Source: Thainema sp966674685 (lineage in GTDB: Bacteria > Cyanobacteriota > Cyanobacteriia > Phormidesmidales > Phormidesmidaceae). Taken from it: a stretch of 64,000 nucleotides of DNA. The notes beneath the pieces were generated by a model. The model worked only from the letters and a program-made list of their open reading frames with translations. It was not told the DNA's origin and ran no database searches. Below, piece after piece: positions 9,139-17,648 of this stretch. How positions within the stretch are numbered: position 1 is the first letter of the stretch; each line of letters starts with the position of its first letter. The DNA lies in the NCBI GenBank assembly GCA_966674685.1, contig CBKWJC010000034.1, forward strand, positions 1 to 64,000, given 5' to 3'. The position numbers and the translations under genes are program-made.

Positions 9139-10433
9139 CAGTCCATCTCCATTCCTTCAGAACGATGCTGCTCGGCAGTCTGCTTGTGCTGAGTCGCCTG
9201 CAAATCCTCAGGAGAGACCTGACCTAGCGTTTGGAAGCGGATCTGGTCTTGCTCGCTCATACCGTCCGTATCCAGCACCGTGCCGTCCCGTACCGCTAAA
9301 AACCCACCCGTCTCCTGATTCTCAACAACCGTGATGCCTGCGGTACGGCTCATCATATAGGTGTTCCCTTGGGCAATGGTGGTTGCCCCCAGTGAGCTGG
9401 TTACACCGGCCTCATTGGCCACATTCATAAACTGCTCGGCATTGACAGCAATATCTGTTTCCATCGGAGAAGCAAGGCCATCTGCACTCGCATAGGCTGC
9501 CTGTAAAATCTCCTGATCCTCTGCGGACTCAGGATCACCGCCAGTTTGGGCTTGAATCCGAGCTGCTTTCGCAGCCAGATCGGCATCCACTCCAGCAGCC
9601 TCCAGCGCCTGAGTGGTGCGGCCTTCTTCGTAGGCTCGGCCTACCCGGTCTTCAAGATATTGCTGGGCTTGCACCCGCTTCAGCTGACCTTCTGGACTGT
9701 TCAAGTAGCGGTCAGCCTGCTCAACGCGCCGTTCTTGTGCCGCTGACTGTTCCGCACCAAAGACATAGTCCCGAGCTTTAATGTCGCCAGCCGCTTGAGC
9801 TAACTGATTCGGAACTCCCGACGTTTTATAGTCTTGCCAAAGCTGCCGAGCAACTCCCTTCTGGCGCTGAATATCCGCAGCCTGCAACAGTCGCGCCTGT
9901 TTCTCAGTGGGTTCATTGCCGTACACCTGTTGGCCCGCTCGAATTTGAGCTGCTGAATCCGTCAGGTTACGACTGCCCAGACCAGCCACATCATTCCGAT
10001 AGTGCTCCTTGAGGTTGTTGATGGTGCGGCCATACTCCTTGCGCTTGGCCTCAACGGTTGCCTCAGCGAGACTGATAGCCTCTGCTTCATCAGTTGAAAC
10101 AGACTCACCTAAAAACTGATGTTGCTGTCCAACAGCTGCGATCGCAGCGGCCTCTGGTTCTACACCGGCACGCTCATAGGTGTCCTGATAGCCCTGCTGC
10201 ACTTCATCCGCTACCCGACCGACCAAGTTGGCATAGCCATCATCAGGCTCCTCGCCTAAGACCTCCTGACGAGCTCTGGCATTGGCCAGCGCAACCCGAT
10301 TGTCGTCGGTAACCACGTTAGGAATCTGCTGCCAAAACTGTTCACGGGTAGAAGCCAATGCCTGCTCCTGTTCCAGCCTACGAGCATCCTCAACGGCTTG
10401 ACGGCTATTGAATTGTTGAATAGAACCAACCAT
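9138..10433 (-). CDS. Helical 431-aa protein with the shared C-terminal module
   Basis: Hypothetical protein, mostly long Gln/Ala/Glu-rich helices that look able to form coiled coils (residues about 10-320). Residues about 324-403 hold the module seen in two other operon products: a short helix, then a strand pair with GNTYMMSRTAGITVVENQ, then an acidic loop and a final helix with DQIRFQTLGQ. The protein ends ...HRSEGMEMD. It follows ssb by 12 bp and is coupled to the 67-aa gene. The composition suggests a structural or DNA-associated role in conjugation; there is no recognised enzymatic motif. Confidence 0.8.
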   Translation of the reverse strand: MVGSIQQFNSRQAVEDARRLEQEQALASTREQFWQQIPNVVTDDNRVALANARARQEVLGEEPDDGYANLVGRVADEVQQGYQDTYERAGVEPEAAAIAAVGQQHQFLGESVSTDEAEAISLAEATVEAKRKEYGRTINNLKEHYRNDVAGLGSRNLTDSAAQIRAGQQVYGNEPTEKQARLLQAADIQRQKGVARQLWQDYKTSGVPNQLAQAAGDIKARDYVFGAEQSAAQERRVEQADRYLNSPEGQLKRVQAQQYLEDRVGRAYEEGRTTQALEAAGVDADLAAKAARIQAQTGGDPESAEDQEILQAAYASADGLASPMETDIAVNAEQFMNVANEAGVTSSLGATTIAQGNTYMMSRTAGITVVENQETGGFLAVRDGTVLDTDGMSEQDQIRFQTLGQVSPEDLQATQHKQTAEQHRSEGMEMD

Positions 10434-10445
10434 AATTCCTCTTGA

Positions 10446-10835
10446 TTAAGTGCTCGCCTCAGTCGGCTCTAAAGCAGCTTCATCAGCCTCTTCATCACCT
10501 TTCACCGAGATCAGCTCAACGCGATCCACCGGATTAATCTGCAGACCGGCACGAGGCTCATTGGAAGTGCTGGTAATGTAGGGTGAGGGCTCCATTGCGC
10601 CATACACACAAATTAAGCTGCCCTTCTTCAGGTAGTCCAAAACTCGCCAACCCGGACTGCCTTCCCAGATGGAAAGATCCACTCGGAACGATTCCTCTCG
10701 ATGACGACGATGACGAACATAAATCGCCGCTTCGGCTACCTGCGAGGTACGATTTCCTAGATCAACGTTCTTGACCTCAACATCTGCAGCCAAGTTGCCC
10801 ACGATGATGGACGTATTGAGTCCTGTTAATGCCAT
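10446..10835 (-). CDS. ssb: Single-stranded DNA-binding protein
   Basis: A 129-residue SSB of the bacterial OB-fold type. The start MALTGLNTSIIVGNLAADVEV is the usual first strand. ESFRVDLSIWEGSPGWRVLDYLKKGSLICVYG carries the aromatic and Gly positions of the DNA-binding face. The tail is acidic (DEEADEAALEPTEAST) but lacks the classical DDIPF end that recruits chromosomal replication partners. Plasmid-borne ssb genes commonly serve the transferred strand during conjugation. Here it lies between the 293-aa and 431-aa module proteins, spaced 70 and 12 bp. Confidence 0.88.
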   Translation of the reverse strand: MALTGLNTSIIVGNLAADVEVKNVDLGNRTSQVAEAAIYVRHRRHREESFRVDLSIWEGSPGWRVLDYLKKGSLICVYGAMEPSPYITSTSNEPRAGLQINPVDRVELISVKGDEEADEAALEPTEAST

Positions 10836-10905
10836 CGATTCTTCCTCCTAACTCAATTCAGTACACAGATACTTTGTATTCACACAGTTGAAGTTAATCC
10901 AGCCA

Positions 10906-11787
10906 CTACAGCTCCAAATCAGGGCTGCGCGGCTGTCGATTTGGAGTCCGTTGAGCCTGCTCCTGCTGATGCTCTGCTTCACTCAACTGACGAATAGACT
11001 GCCAAGTCTGCTGATCGGTAATCGTTAGCCCATCAGCAACCTTGACCTCGGTTTCATCGCCTACGGTGATGCCTCCGGTCTGCCGATTCTCGACCCGCAT
11101 CACGCCATCCGGTCGCAGAGTTACGGCATACGTCGTGTTCTCCGCCCGAAAGATACCTTCAGCATCTGGCTCAGCTCCTCCTGCGATCGCACTATCCATA
11201 ACTTGACGAGCAGTGTCTAGAATGCTTCGCGCCATCGCCTCCTGAGGATCGGTATCCGAAGCACTAGCCTCTCCATCGGTTGCTCTAGCAGCTGGTGATA
11301 AACCGGACGGATGGAGCGAATGTTGACGACTCTGCTGAAGGATTCGCAGTGGATGGGATGCCGTCTCTGGACGTTCAGGGCCAAACCGTAACCGTTCATC
11401 AGAAACCAACTCCTCTTCATACGGCACGCTATCCTCGGCTGTGCCGGTGGTCTCAGAATCGGATGATTCGGCTGCCGAAATGAAACCCAGCGAAATAGGA
11501 TGCACGTGAGATCGCACTGATGAACGCTGTTCTGGGGCTTGTCCTGATACCTGTTGGGCAGTTCGTTCCATTACCTTCTGCTCATCCTCGATTAGCTCAT
11601 AGCCAGGTAAATCAGCCCGTCGCAGATGACTCACTGCAACCTGCCACGCATCGCCCGGTTCCACCTCCTGACAATTCAGGGCATCAATGCGCTCAGCCAA
11701 CCGCTGGCGCTGCAGATCACTGAGAGCCGTCAGTAAGGCCCCAGCCGTTGTTGTGTTAGGTAGTGAAATTGTGGTTCCGGGTCGCAT
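10906..11787 (-). CDS. 293-aa protein with the shared C-terminal module and DLEL tail
   Basis: Hypothetical protein, unrecognised outside this element. Residues 1-75 are helical, and 90-180 are Ser/Glu/Pro-rich and probably disordered. Residues about 183-267 form the module shared with the 2325-aa and 431-aa proteins: the helix ARSILDTARQVMDSAI, a strand pair NTTYAVTLRPDGVMRVEN, a TGG turn, an acidic loop and QQTWQSIRQL. The C terminus is basic and Gln/Pro-rich and ends SPDLEL, much like the relaxase end (RELEL) and the giant protein's end (GVEL). A role as a transferred or structural conjugation protein is inferred only from this resemblance. Confidence 0.8.
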   Translation of the reverse strand: MRPGTTISLPNTTTAGALLTALSDLQRQRLAERIDALNCQEVEPGDAWQVAVSHLRRADLPGYELIEDEQKVMERTAQQVSGQAPEQRSSVRSHVHPISLGFISAAESSDSETTGTAEDSVPYEEELVSDERLRFGPERPETASHPLRILQQSRQHSLHPSGLSPAARATDGEASASDTDPQEAMARSILDTARQVMDSAIAGGAEPDAEGIFRAENTTYAVTLRPDGVMRVENRQTGGITVGDETEVKVADGLTITDQQTWQSIRQLSEAEHQQEQAQRTPNRQPRSPDLEL

Positions 11788-11797
11788 GCAAGCCTCC

Positions 11798-12409
11798 TCA
11801 GAAACGGTTCACATTCACCACTTCGGTATTTGCTTCATTCCAGGTCACACCGTCGTAGCACAGCGTAGTCTGGGCAATACCGATATCATCTGCACCAGCG
11901 CCCTGACTGACATCGTTGATCAGCAGACAGGGATAGCCACCACTATCGCGATCCGCAAGCTGTATAACTGGCACGCCCTCCGGAAGCTGCTGATTGAGAT
12001 AGCGATTAAAAATGCGATCGCCATCGCGCTCATAGATCACATAGAGCGACCCCAAACGCCCCGTCAGAATAGAGTTGTTAAAATCGACCAGTCTTAATCC
12101 TTCCCTTAACTCCGCAATTTGCATAGATTGCAGCAGGGACTCCTGCTCAGCAGTAGACAGGGCAGACGAGTTGGCGGCAATGATTTCCTTGGCTCGCTCT
12201 GCGGTCACAACTTGGGTAGCCGATTGCCAGACAACTGAATCCTGGCTGGCACCTGCCGATGCACATCCGAACAAGGTCAGCGATGACGCCAGTAAAAATA
12301 AGCCCGCCCCCAGATAAACAAACCGGAGAATCCGTCCCATCCAGTCCGGCAATTCAATATCACCTGCATGCTGGCTTCGTCTATTTTTCTCATCGATATC
12401 AAGCTTCAT
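11798..12409 (-). CDS. Membrane-anchored hypothetical protein
   Basis: A 203-residue protein with a charged N-terminal cytoplasmic segment, one hydrophobic stretch (about residues 28-49, YLGAGLFLLASSLTLFGC) and a remaining exported domain. The LFGC at the end of the hydrophobic stretch resembles a loose lipobox, so it could be a lipoprotein, though the N-terminal extension is long. The exported part contains four or five Tyr-rich strands and three further Cys. Its ATG overlaps the upstream stop by 4 bp (ATGA). No family was recognised. The position suggests part of the envelope-spanning transfer apparatus. Confidence 0.7.
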   Translation of the reverse strand: MKLDIDEKNRRSQHAGDIELPDWMGRILRFVYLGAGLFLLASSLTLFGCASAGASQDSVVWQSATQVVTAERAKEIIAANSSALSTAEQESLLQSMQIAELREGLRLVDFNNSILTGRLGSLYVIYERDGDRIFNRYLNQQLPEGVPVIQLADRDSGGYPCLLINDVSQGAGADDIGIAQTTLCYDGVTWNEANTEVVNVNRF

Positions 12410-12927
12410 GACTGACTTCTCCTGATGTCTTCCAAAACAGCCAATCTCTCTAGGGCGGCAGCTTCTTCGTCCAGCAGCGCTAACTCCGACAGATCAAAAG
12501 CAGTTATAAACGCCTCCCGTCCCATACGGTCAAGTCGCCTAGAAAATTGGATCTCGCGAAATTTGACCGCTGCTTCAAACGGAACATAATCGGCATAGGC
12601 CAGAAAGTCACCCGGCGTATTCCATAGCGCAACATCACAGGTTCCCGAGGCTGCTGAAACCAGGAGAGCTGATGGATATTGTGCTGCATCAGGTGAGTCT
12701 TCATAGGTGTAGATCAGGTAGTATTCAGTGCCTTCCACTGTTGCGGTTGCCATTAGTTCTGCGCCACCTGCTGCAAAGGGAGAGCTGCGGTCTATGCAGG
12801 ATTCCGTAACCGGTGGAACAGAGGAATCGATTTGCGCCCTTACGGTTAGCGCACTACCGACCATGACAGTTGCAATCAGGGCTGCGATCGCAAGCCGAAT
12901 TTGAACAGATGTAAAACGATGTTGCAT
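12406..12927 (-). CDS. Exported hypothetical protein
   Basis: A 173-residue protein with a clear signal peptide: basic start, hydrophobic core LAIAALIATVMVGSALTV and an Ala-x-Ala-like end (VRAQ). The mature part has two Cys (ESCIDR, GTCDVA) that could form a disulphide, then a helical C terminus. It starts 2 bp after the wall hydrolase gene and overlaps the next gene by 4 bp, so it is likely a periplasmic accessory of the transfer machine. No family was recognised. Confidence 0.7.
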   Translation of the reverse strand: MQHRFTSVQIRLAIAALIATVMVGSALTVRAQIDSSVPPVTESCIDRSSPFAAGGAELMATATVEGTEYYLIYTYEDSPDAAQYPSALLVSAASGTCDVALWNTPGDFLAYADYVPFEAAVKFREIQFSRRLDRMGREAFITAFDLSELALLDEEAAALERLAVLEDIRRSQS

Positions 12928-12929
12928 AA

Positions 12930-15236
12930 CTAAAAGTTGATGAAGTTCTCTGGATTGACCGCCGTACTTTTAGGCGGAAAATTGGAACCGCTGTTCTCGT
13001 AGATGCCAAAATCCAGGTGGGGGCCGGTTCCATACCCCGTGTTGCCGGAAGCTGCAATCTGCTGCCCTTGGCTAACCTGGGTTCCCTCTGAAACGGTGTA
13101 AGCACTCAGATGGGAGTAGCGCGTCTGATAACCGTTGCCGTGGTCAATCACAACGGTCTTGCCATAGCCACCAGCGCGACCGACGTAGACGACCTGACCG
13201 CCGTCTGAAGCACTCACGGGTGTGCCAATTGGCGTTCCCACATCAACGGCTGGATGAAAACTGCTGCACCCACCACAGGGTCTTGCCCGACGCCCAAAAT
13301 TGGAGGTGAGGACATACCCCGGTGCTGGATTGGCAAAATCCCCCGTTGCTCTGCCAGAGCCTTCACCACCCGGAGGCACACAGGTTCCATCTGAACTCGC
13401 GATCGCAGTGGAGCTTGTGGCATAGTTCTCACGCACCTCAACGCCATAGTTGTAAATCGTGAGCACCCCATTCCGATCGGAACCGCCACCATCAATCGTG
13501 GAGCCAGGGCCACCAAACCACATTTGTCCCACTCGTTCGATTAGGCGATCGCCTGTAAACACTCGCCCCGTTTGAGGGTCAATTTGCCCCCGTGCCCGAT
13601 CAAAGAGCTGTCCCATCTCTGCTCGATAAGCTCGCTCCTGAGCTGGTTTGGGAAAATAGCGCTGCACCTCAGCAGCAGACGGTTGGTATCCGCTCTGGAT
13701 TTCGTTGAGCCAAGCTGCTCCCCCCTCTACCTGCTTAATTTGAGCCTGCACTTCGGGCAAATACGTCATCATTTGATAGCGGCCTAGCGCTCGTCCACCA
13801 CCATTGCTAGCGACATAGGGACCAACGGCTGCATAGCCACCGGATCCTTGTGATTCGATTTCAGCCAAGGCATTCGCTAACCGATCTAAGTTGACTCCCC
13901 CAATCGACTCACCCGAACACGGCCCAATCGTTGGACTGGCAAGAGGCGAAGTCGGAACACCTGCCGGTGGCGCTGGAGCCGTCGATGAGCCGCCAGCTCC
14001 GTCCAAGGGGCCGACGTAGACCAGCGAGTTCACTTCATAGTCAAACCACGGCACTTTGAACTGGTTATACGGTGTACAGGTGCGTCCGGCAGATGGCAGA
14101 TCAGTACACCAACGAAAAATAAGCTTGAAGCTGATCTGATCGCTGCGCTCATCAGGCTCCCAGGCCACAACTTTGAACACAGAGCCAAAGGGATGCCGCC
14201 CCGTAGGCTCATACCCCGTTGAATAGCCCAGAGGCGATGGCACATATTTCAGCGGGCCGAAACCGCCTTCGACTTCGTGATACTTGCCGCTGATCCACTG
14301 TTTGCCTTCAAATGATCCTTGAATTTTACGACCTTCATTCTCCAGGTCATCCAGCGCGATATAGGCACATTCAACCGGATCATTCGCTTCCTGTGCTTTA
14401 GAAGGAGAATCAAATCCAGTCAGCTTCCCTTCAGCCGGACAGGGCACCTCAAAGCCTGCCTGATAGCTACCTGAAATCGTATTGGTGCGGTCGGTTTCAG
14501 CGGTTCCCCAGACAGCATCAATACGCGCGATGATACCTTCGAGGCCCGTAATTCCGGTAGGAAAATCGCTCAGCGCAACATTTTCAAGCCCTGGTACCTC
14601 TGCAATTTTGGCTTTGTCCCACCCCTTCAAATCAATAATCGGCACCGCATCAATGTTGGGAATGTCTGCGATCGCAAATTCATCGAGCGTCGTTTCACCC
14701 AATTGAATATCGCTCAAACCGGGATTGCGCTCTAAAAAACCTGAGATCGTCTCACTGCCAAAACTAATCTGTCCGGTCGTTTCAGAGAGCAGCTGCTTGA
14801 CCGGGGCTACTTCATCGACCCGGTAATCTCCGAAGTAAGGAATCGCATAGTCAAGATTGGATAAGGTTTGACGTTCTAGGAGATCGAAGCTCGATAAGCG
14901 AGCGTCGGTGTAATTAGTCCCGGTGAGTTGATTGATCTGTCCTAGCGAGAGAGCCTGTCCATTCAATGAGGCCACATCCCCCAGCGTCAGAATGTTACTC
15001 ACCGAATCGCCCACTTCCCACTGACGTTGAAGCCCCTGAAATTTAACGCGACCGCTATCTTCAACCGTTCCCAAATCCAGGAAGGAAACAGTTTCAAAGT
15101 CAGGAATGACATCCTGATAGGCAGCAGGTTGAGGCTGCGCGGTTGGCACAGGTTGAGCGAACGTCGGAACCGCTGATAGCAACCAAGCTCCGATCGCAAC
15201 GAGGAGGATGAGTAGGCATCTCAATAGGTTTAGCAT
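12930..15236 (-). CDS. Bifunctional wall hydrolase: lysozyme-like (VirB1-type) plus M23 peptidase domain
   Basis: Exported protein of 768 residues from the ATG at 15236. That start gives a textbook signal peptide (LLRCLLILLVAIGAWLLSAV, then PTFAQ) and lies 4 bp after the upstream stop. A frame-open start at 15335 would overlap the neighbour and hide the signal. The N-terminal 250 residues are leucine-rich. The middle (about 450-600) looks like a transglycosylase: AEIESQ with the likely catalytic Glu, YAAVG and LGRYQM. The C terminus is an M23 endopeptidase with HPAVDVG, YSHLSAY and GPHLDF, where the second His of the usual HxH is Asp. It probably opens peptidoglycan for the secretion channel, combining a VirB1 role with peptide cleavage. 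Confidence 0.82.
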   Translation of the reverse strand: MLNLLRCLLILLVAIGAWLLSAVPTFAQPVPTAQPQPAAYQDVIPDFETVSFLDLGTVEDSGRVKFQGLQRQWEVGDSVSNILTLGDVASLNGQALSLGQINQLTGTNYTDARLSSFDLLERQTLSNLDYAIPYFGDYRVDEVAPVKQLLSETTGQISFGSETISGFLERNPGLSDIQLGETTLDEFAIADIPNIDAVPIIDLKGWDKAKIAEVPGLENVALSDFPTGITGLEGIIARIDAVWGTAETDRTNTISGSYQAGFEVPCPAEGKLTGFDSPSKAQEANDPVECAYIALDDLENEGRKIQGSFEGKQWISGKYHEVEGGFGPLKYVPSPLGYSTGYEPTGRHPFGSVFKVVAWEPDERSDQISFKLIFRWCTDLPSAGRTCTPYNQFKVPWFDYEVNSLVYVGPLDGAGGSSTAPAPPAGVPTSPLASPTIGPCSGESIGGVNLDRLANALAEIESQGSGGYAAVGPYVASNGGGRALGRYQMMTYLPEVQAQIKQVEGGAAWLNEIQSGYQPSAAEVQRYFPKPAQERAYRAEMGQLFDRARGQIDPQTGRVFTGDRLIERVGQMWFGGPGSTIDGGGSDRNGVLTIYNYGVEVRENYATSSTAIASSDGTCVPPGGEGSGRATGDFANPAPGYVLTSNFGRRARPCGGCSSFHPAVDVGTPIGTPVSASDGGQVVYVGRAGGYGKTVVIDHGNGYQTRYSHLSAYTVSEGTQVSQGQQIAASGNTGYGTGPHLDFGIYENSGSNFPPKSTAVNPENFINF

Positions 15237-15240
15237 GGCT

Positions 15241-16944
15241 CTAAAATTCGGAGCGTTCCCCATCCGCGAACTGGACACGGCGAGAGTAGCGATTGGCCTG
15301 AACGCGATCACGGGTGGTGAGGGCATCCTCATCAATTCCCATCAACGACTGTTCTGGCACAGCAAACCGCGAGGTATCTGGCCCGGATACCGGAATGGCA
15401 TAATCTGCCCGATTGGCAATGGCAGCAATCTGGTCACTAATATCCCGCTGCGTTGCTGCTGGAGTAAACGTTTGGCGCTCCTCTAAGAGGCTCTCTAGCT
15501 GAAGCTGCGGTTTGTCAGGGCAAAAGTTGCCTCGACGCATATCGCAGAAATAATAAGCATCAGCGACATGCCGCACTGCTTTGGCTACTTCAGCGGGCGT
15601 ACAGCCGCGATATTCCCGCAGCAAAATGCGCCAATCTCGATCTGAGAAGTTGTACTCGAAATATTGGCCGAGGTGAACCTTAAACACTTCCCAGAGCGAA
15701 CCCGCGTGGGGCATGCCAAAGAAATGGATATACTCAAACCGCCGAATCATCTCGACAGGCAGCATCTGAAGGTGATTAATCGTGGCGAACATGACCACAG
15801 GCGATGTGTGATCCTGCATCCAGCTCAGGAGCTGACCAGCCATCTTCCCCAGCACGCCACCTTCAACGCGAGTATCCCAGCCGGAAAAGGCTTTCTCAAA
15901 CTCGTCGAAAAACAGAATACAGGTGCCAATTTCATCTACAAAATCCAGTAAGCCGTTCAGGTTCTTCATTGACTCCTGAACCGTACGACCGACCAAACTA
16001 TTCCAATCCGCACTCACGAGTGTGCCGCCAATATGTTTGGCCGCCAGCTTCGCCGCTAGCGATTTGCCAGTACCAGGAATACCCCACAGCAAAATGGCTT
16101 TCGGCGGCATCAGGTGACGAGTTGCAGCTTCTGGCTGCAACAGCAAGCGGACTTTATCTAGAGTTTCGTAGAGCCGATCCATCCCGGCTGCGATAGGCAC
16201 ATCGGGTTCTGGCAATAAATTGATACCGCGTCCTTTCAGCTTTTTGGTCTTGTAATCCATTACCAGATCGGTGATAGCGTCAATATTGACTACACCAGAA
16301 ACCCGCGCAGTGGCCCGGTGCAGGGCAATCTCGATCTCACCTCGGGGTAAGCCAGAACATGCCTGGGTCAGTTGACGCTGACGGTTCCGATTTTCTTGGT
16401 TTTGCTCCATGCTGAGCACATCCCAGCAAAATTCTGCTACCAAACGCTGCACAGCCTCTCGGCTTGGTAACGGATACTCCAGAGCAGGCAACAACGGATA
16501 AATATCCAGCGGAATGTGTGGATCCGAATCGAGCAGGATGATGTACTGCTCAATATTGGTTTGCCGCAGGGCAAAATGAGCATTCTGAATCTCATGCACC
16601 TGCCGATCGCTGATGTCCTTCAGCAGTCCAGCCAGCACAAATACGCCCGGTCGGGCCAAATTCACCACCCGAGCAATTGTCCCTTCCGCTTCACGGCTCG
16701 GCAGCAACAGATCGGAATTCTGCAAATCCACCTGCCGACTGCCAGTACCAGGCGTCACCGTCTGCAGACAGTTGAACGCAATATTCCAGTAGTAAAGAGC
16801 CAACCCCTGCCCCTCGATAAACTGGAGGAGCTGCGCCAGGACAAAGTTGCGATCGCACACCGCCGACTTACAGGCAATGATGTATTCTTGCTCCTGTTGC
16901 AGTTTGGGCCAGATGGTAATGGAATTAAATGTTCTCTGGCTCAT
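15241..16944 (-). CDS. Ycf46-like AAA ATPase
   Basis: A 567-residue AAA+ protein. The N-terminal 250 residues follow the Ycf46 pattern (LYYWNIAFNCLQTV, PGVFVLAGLLKD, PLPSREAVQRLVAEF). The AAA core has Walker A LLWGIPGTGKS (about 283-295), Walker B CILFFDEFEKAF (about 341), sensor ATINHLQMLP and arginine-finger region IRRFEY. Chromosomal Ycf46 is implicated in cyanobacterial carbon physiology. A version embedded in a conjugation operon (22 bp and 4 bp from its neighbours) is more likely a remodelling ATPase for partition or transfer proteins, which is inference. There is no VirB11 gene in the module, but this protein does not resemble VirB11. Confidence 0.82.
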   Translation of the reverse strand: MSQRTFNSITIWPKLQQEQEYIIACKSAVCDRNFVLAQLLQFIEGQGLALYYWNIAFNCLQTVTPGTGSRQVDLQNSDLLLPSREAEGTIARVVNLARPGVFVLAGLLKDISDRQVHEIQNAHFALRQTNIEQYIILLDSDPHIPLDIYPLLPALEYPLPSREAVQRLVAEFCWDVLSMEQNQENRNRQRQLTQACSGLPRGEIEIALHRATARVSGVVNIDAITDLVMDYKTKKLKGRGINLLPEPDVPIAAGMDRLYETLDKVRLLLQPEAATRHLMPPKAILLWGIPGTGKSLAAKLAAKHIGGTLVSADWNSLVGRTVQESMKNLNGLLDFVDEIGTCILFFDEFEKAFSGWDTRVEGGVLGKMAGQLLSWMQDHTSPVVMFATINHLQMLPVEMIRRFEYIHFFGMPHAGSLWEVFKVHLGQYFEYNFSDRDWRILLREYRGCTPAEVAKAVRHVADAYYFCDMRRGNFCPDKPQLQLESLLEERQTFTPAATQRDISDQIAAIANRADYAIPVSGPDTSRFAVPEQSLMGIDEDALTTRDRVQANRYSRRVQFADGERSEF

Positions 16945-16966
16945 AGTTCAACTTTGGATTACGTCA

Positions 16967-17644
16967 TTACTCAGAGGAGAAAAACTCACGCTCTGAGGGT
17001 GGCTGCGTCCAGAGCAAGCAAAAGCCAGACTTCGCTTTGCGGGTGCCCATCTGGATCGTCACGCCGAGTTCTTTCACCTGCTGCTGGCATTCACCACCAA
17101 GCAAGTCTTCGTTCCATTCCAAGATTTGGCGAGCATACTGCCCTTCCGAGCTGGTCGCCCAGTCCAGAGCCTCAGCTTCATTGAGGGTAAGCTGGCGCGG
17201 TTCACCAGGAGCCATAGCGACCTGGGCCTGTCGCCACTGTGCATAACTCCAGCCACTGAATAACCCCAAACCAACTAGCCCCAGCGCGATTATTCCTGCC
17301 CCAATTAATGATTTGAGCGTCACCTGCGCCTTACGCGCACCGGCCTTCTGCATCAGTTCCTTAACGGACTCAGACACCTGCCGTTCAACTCCTCGACGGG
17401 CTGCCTGCTCATACTGATCGATGGAGTCAAGCACTTTTTGATGTGCATATTCAAAAGTTTGCCGAAAGTGATTCGGAGCCTGTTCTAGCAACACCTGCAC
17501 GCTGGAATTTGAAAGCAGTAGCAGAAACAAAGCATCATTTTCATCAATACCAAAAGCACTGACAATGCGCCGAATCTGAGCCTCAGTCTTATCGTCAACC
17601 TGCCCCAGCAGCTCTTCTAAAATAGTCGTGGTATCAGCTGCCAT
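16967..17644 (-). CDS. Single-span membrane protein of the conjugation operon
   Basis: A 225-residue hypothetical protein. The N-terminal 100 residues are helical and cytoplasmic (IRRIVSAFGIDENDALFLLLLSN). A transmembrane segment follows at about 108-128 (SLIGAGIIALGLVGLGLFSG), then an exported C-terminal domain with two Cys (LGGECQQQ, SGFCLLWT). I associate this shape with proteins seen on cyanobacterial plasmids but cannot name a function. It lies 4 bp after the ParA/StbB-like gene and 22 bp before the AAA gene. Confidence 0.72.
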   Translation of the reverse strand: MAADTTTILEELLGQVDDKTEAQIRRIVSAFGIDENDALFLLLLSNSSVQVLLEQAPNHFRQTFEYAHQKVLDSIDQYEQAARRGVERQVSESVKELMQKAGARKAQVTLKSLIGAGIIALGLVGLGLFSGWSYAQWRQAQVAMAPGEPRQLTLNEAEALDWATSSEGQYARQILEWNEDLLGGECQQQVKELGVTIQMGTRKAKSGFCLLWTQPPSEREFFSSE

Positions 17645-17648
17645 TTAT

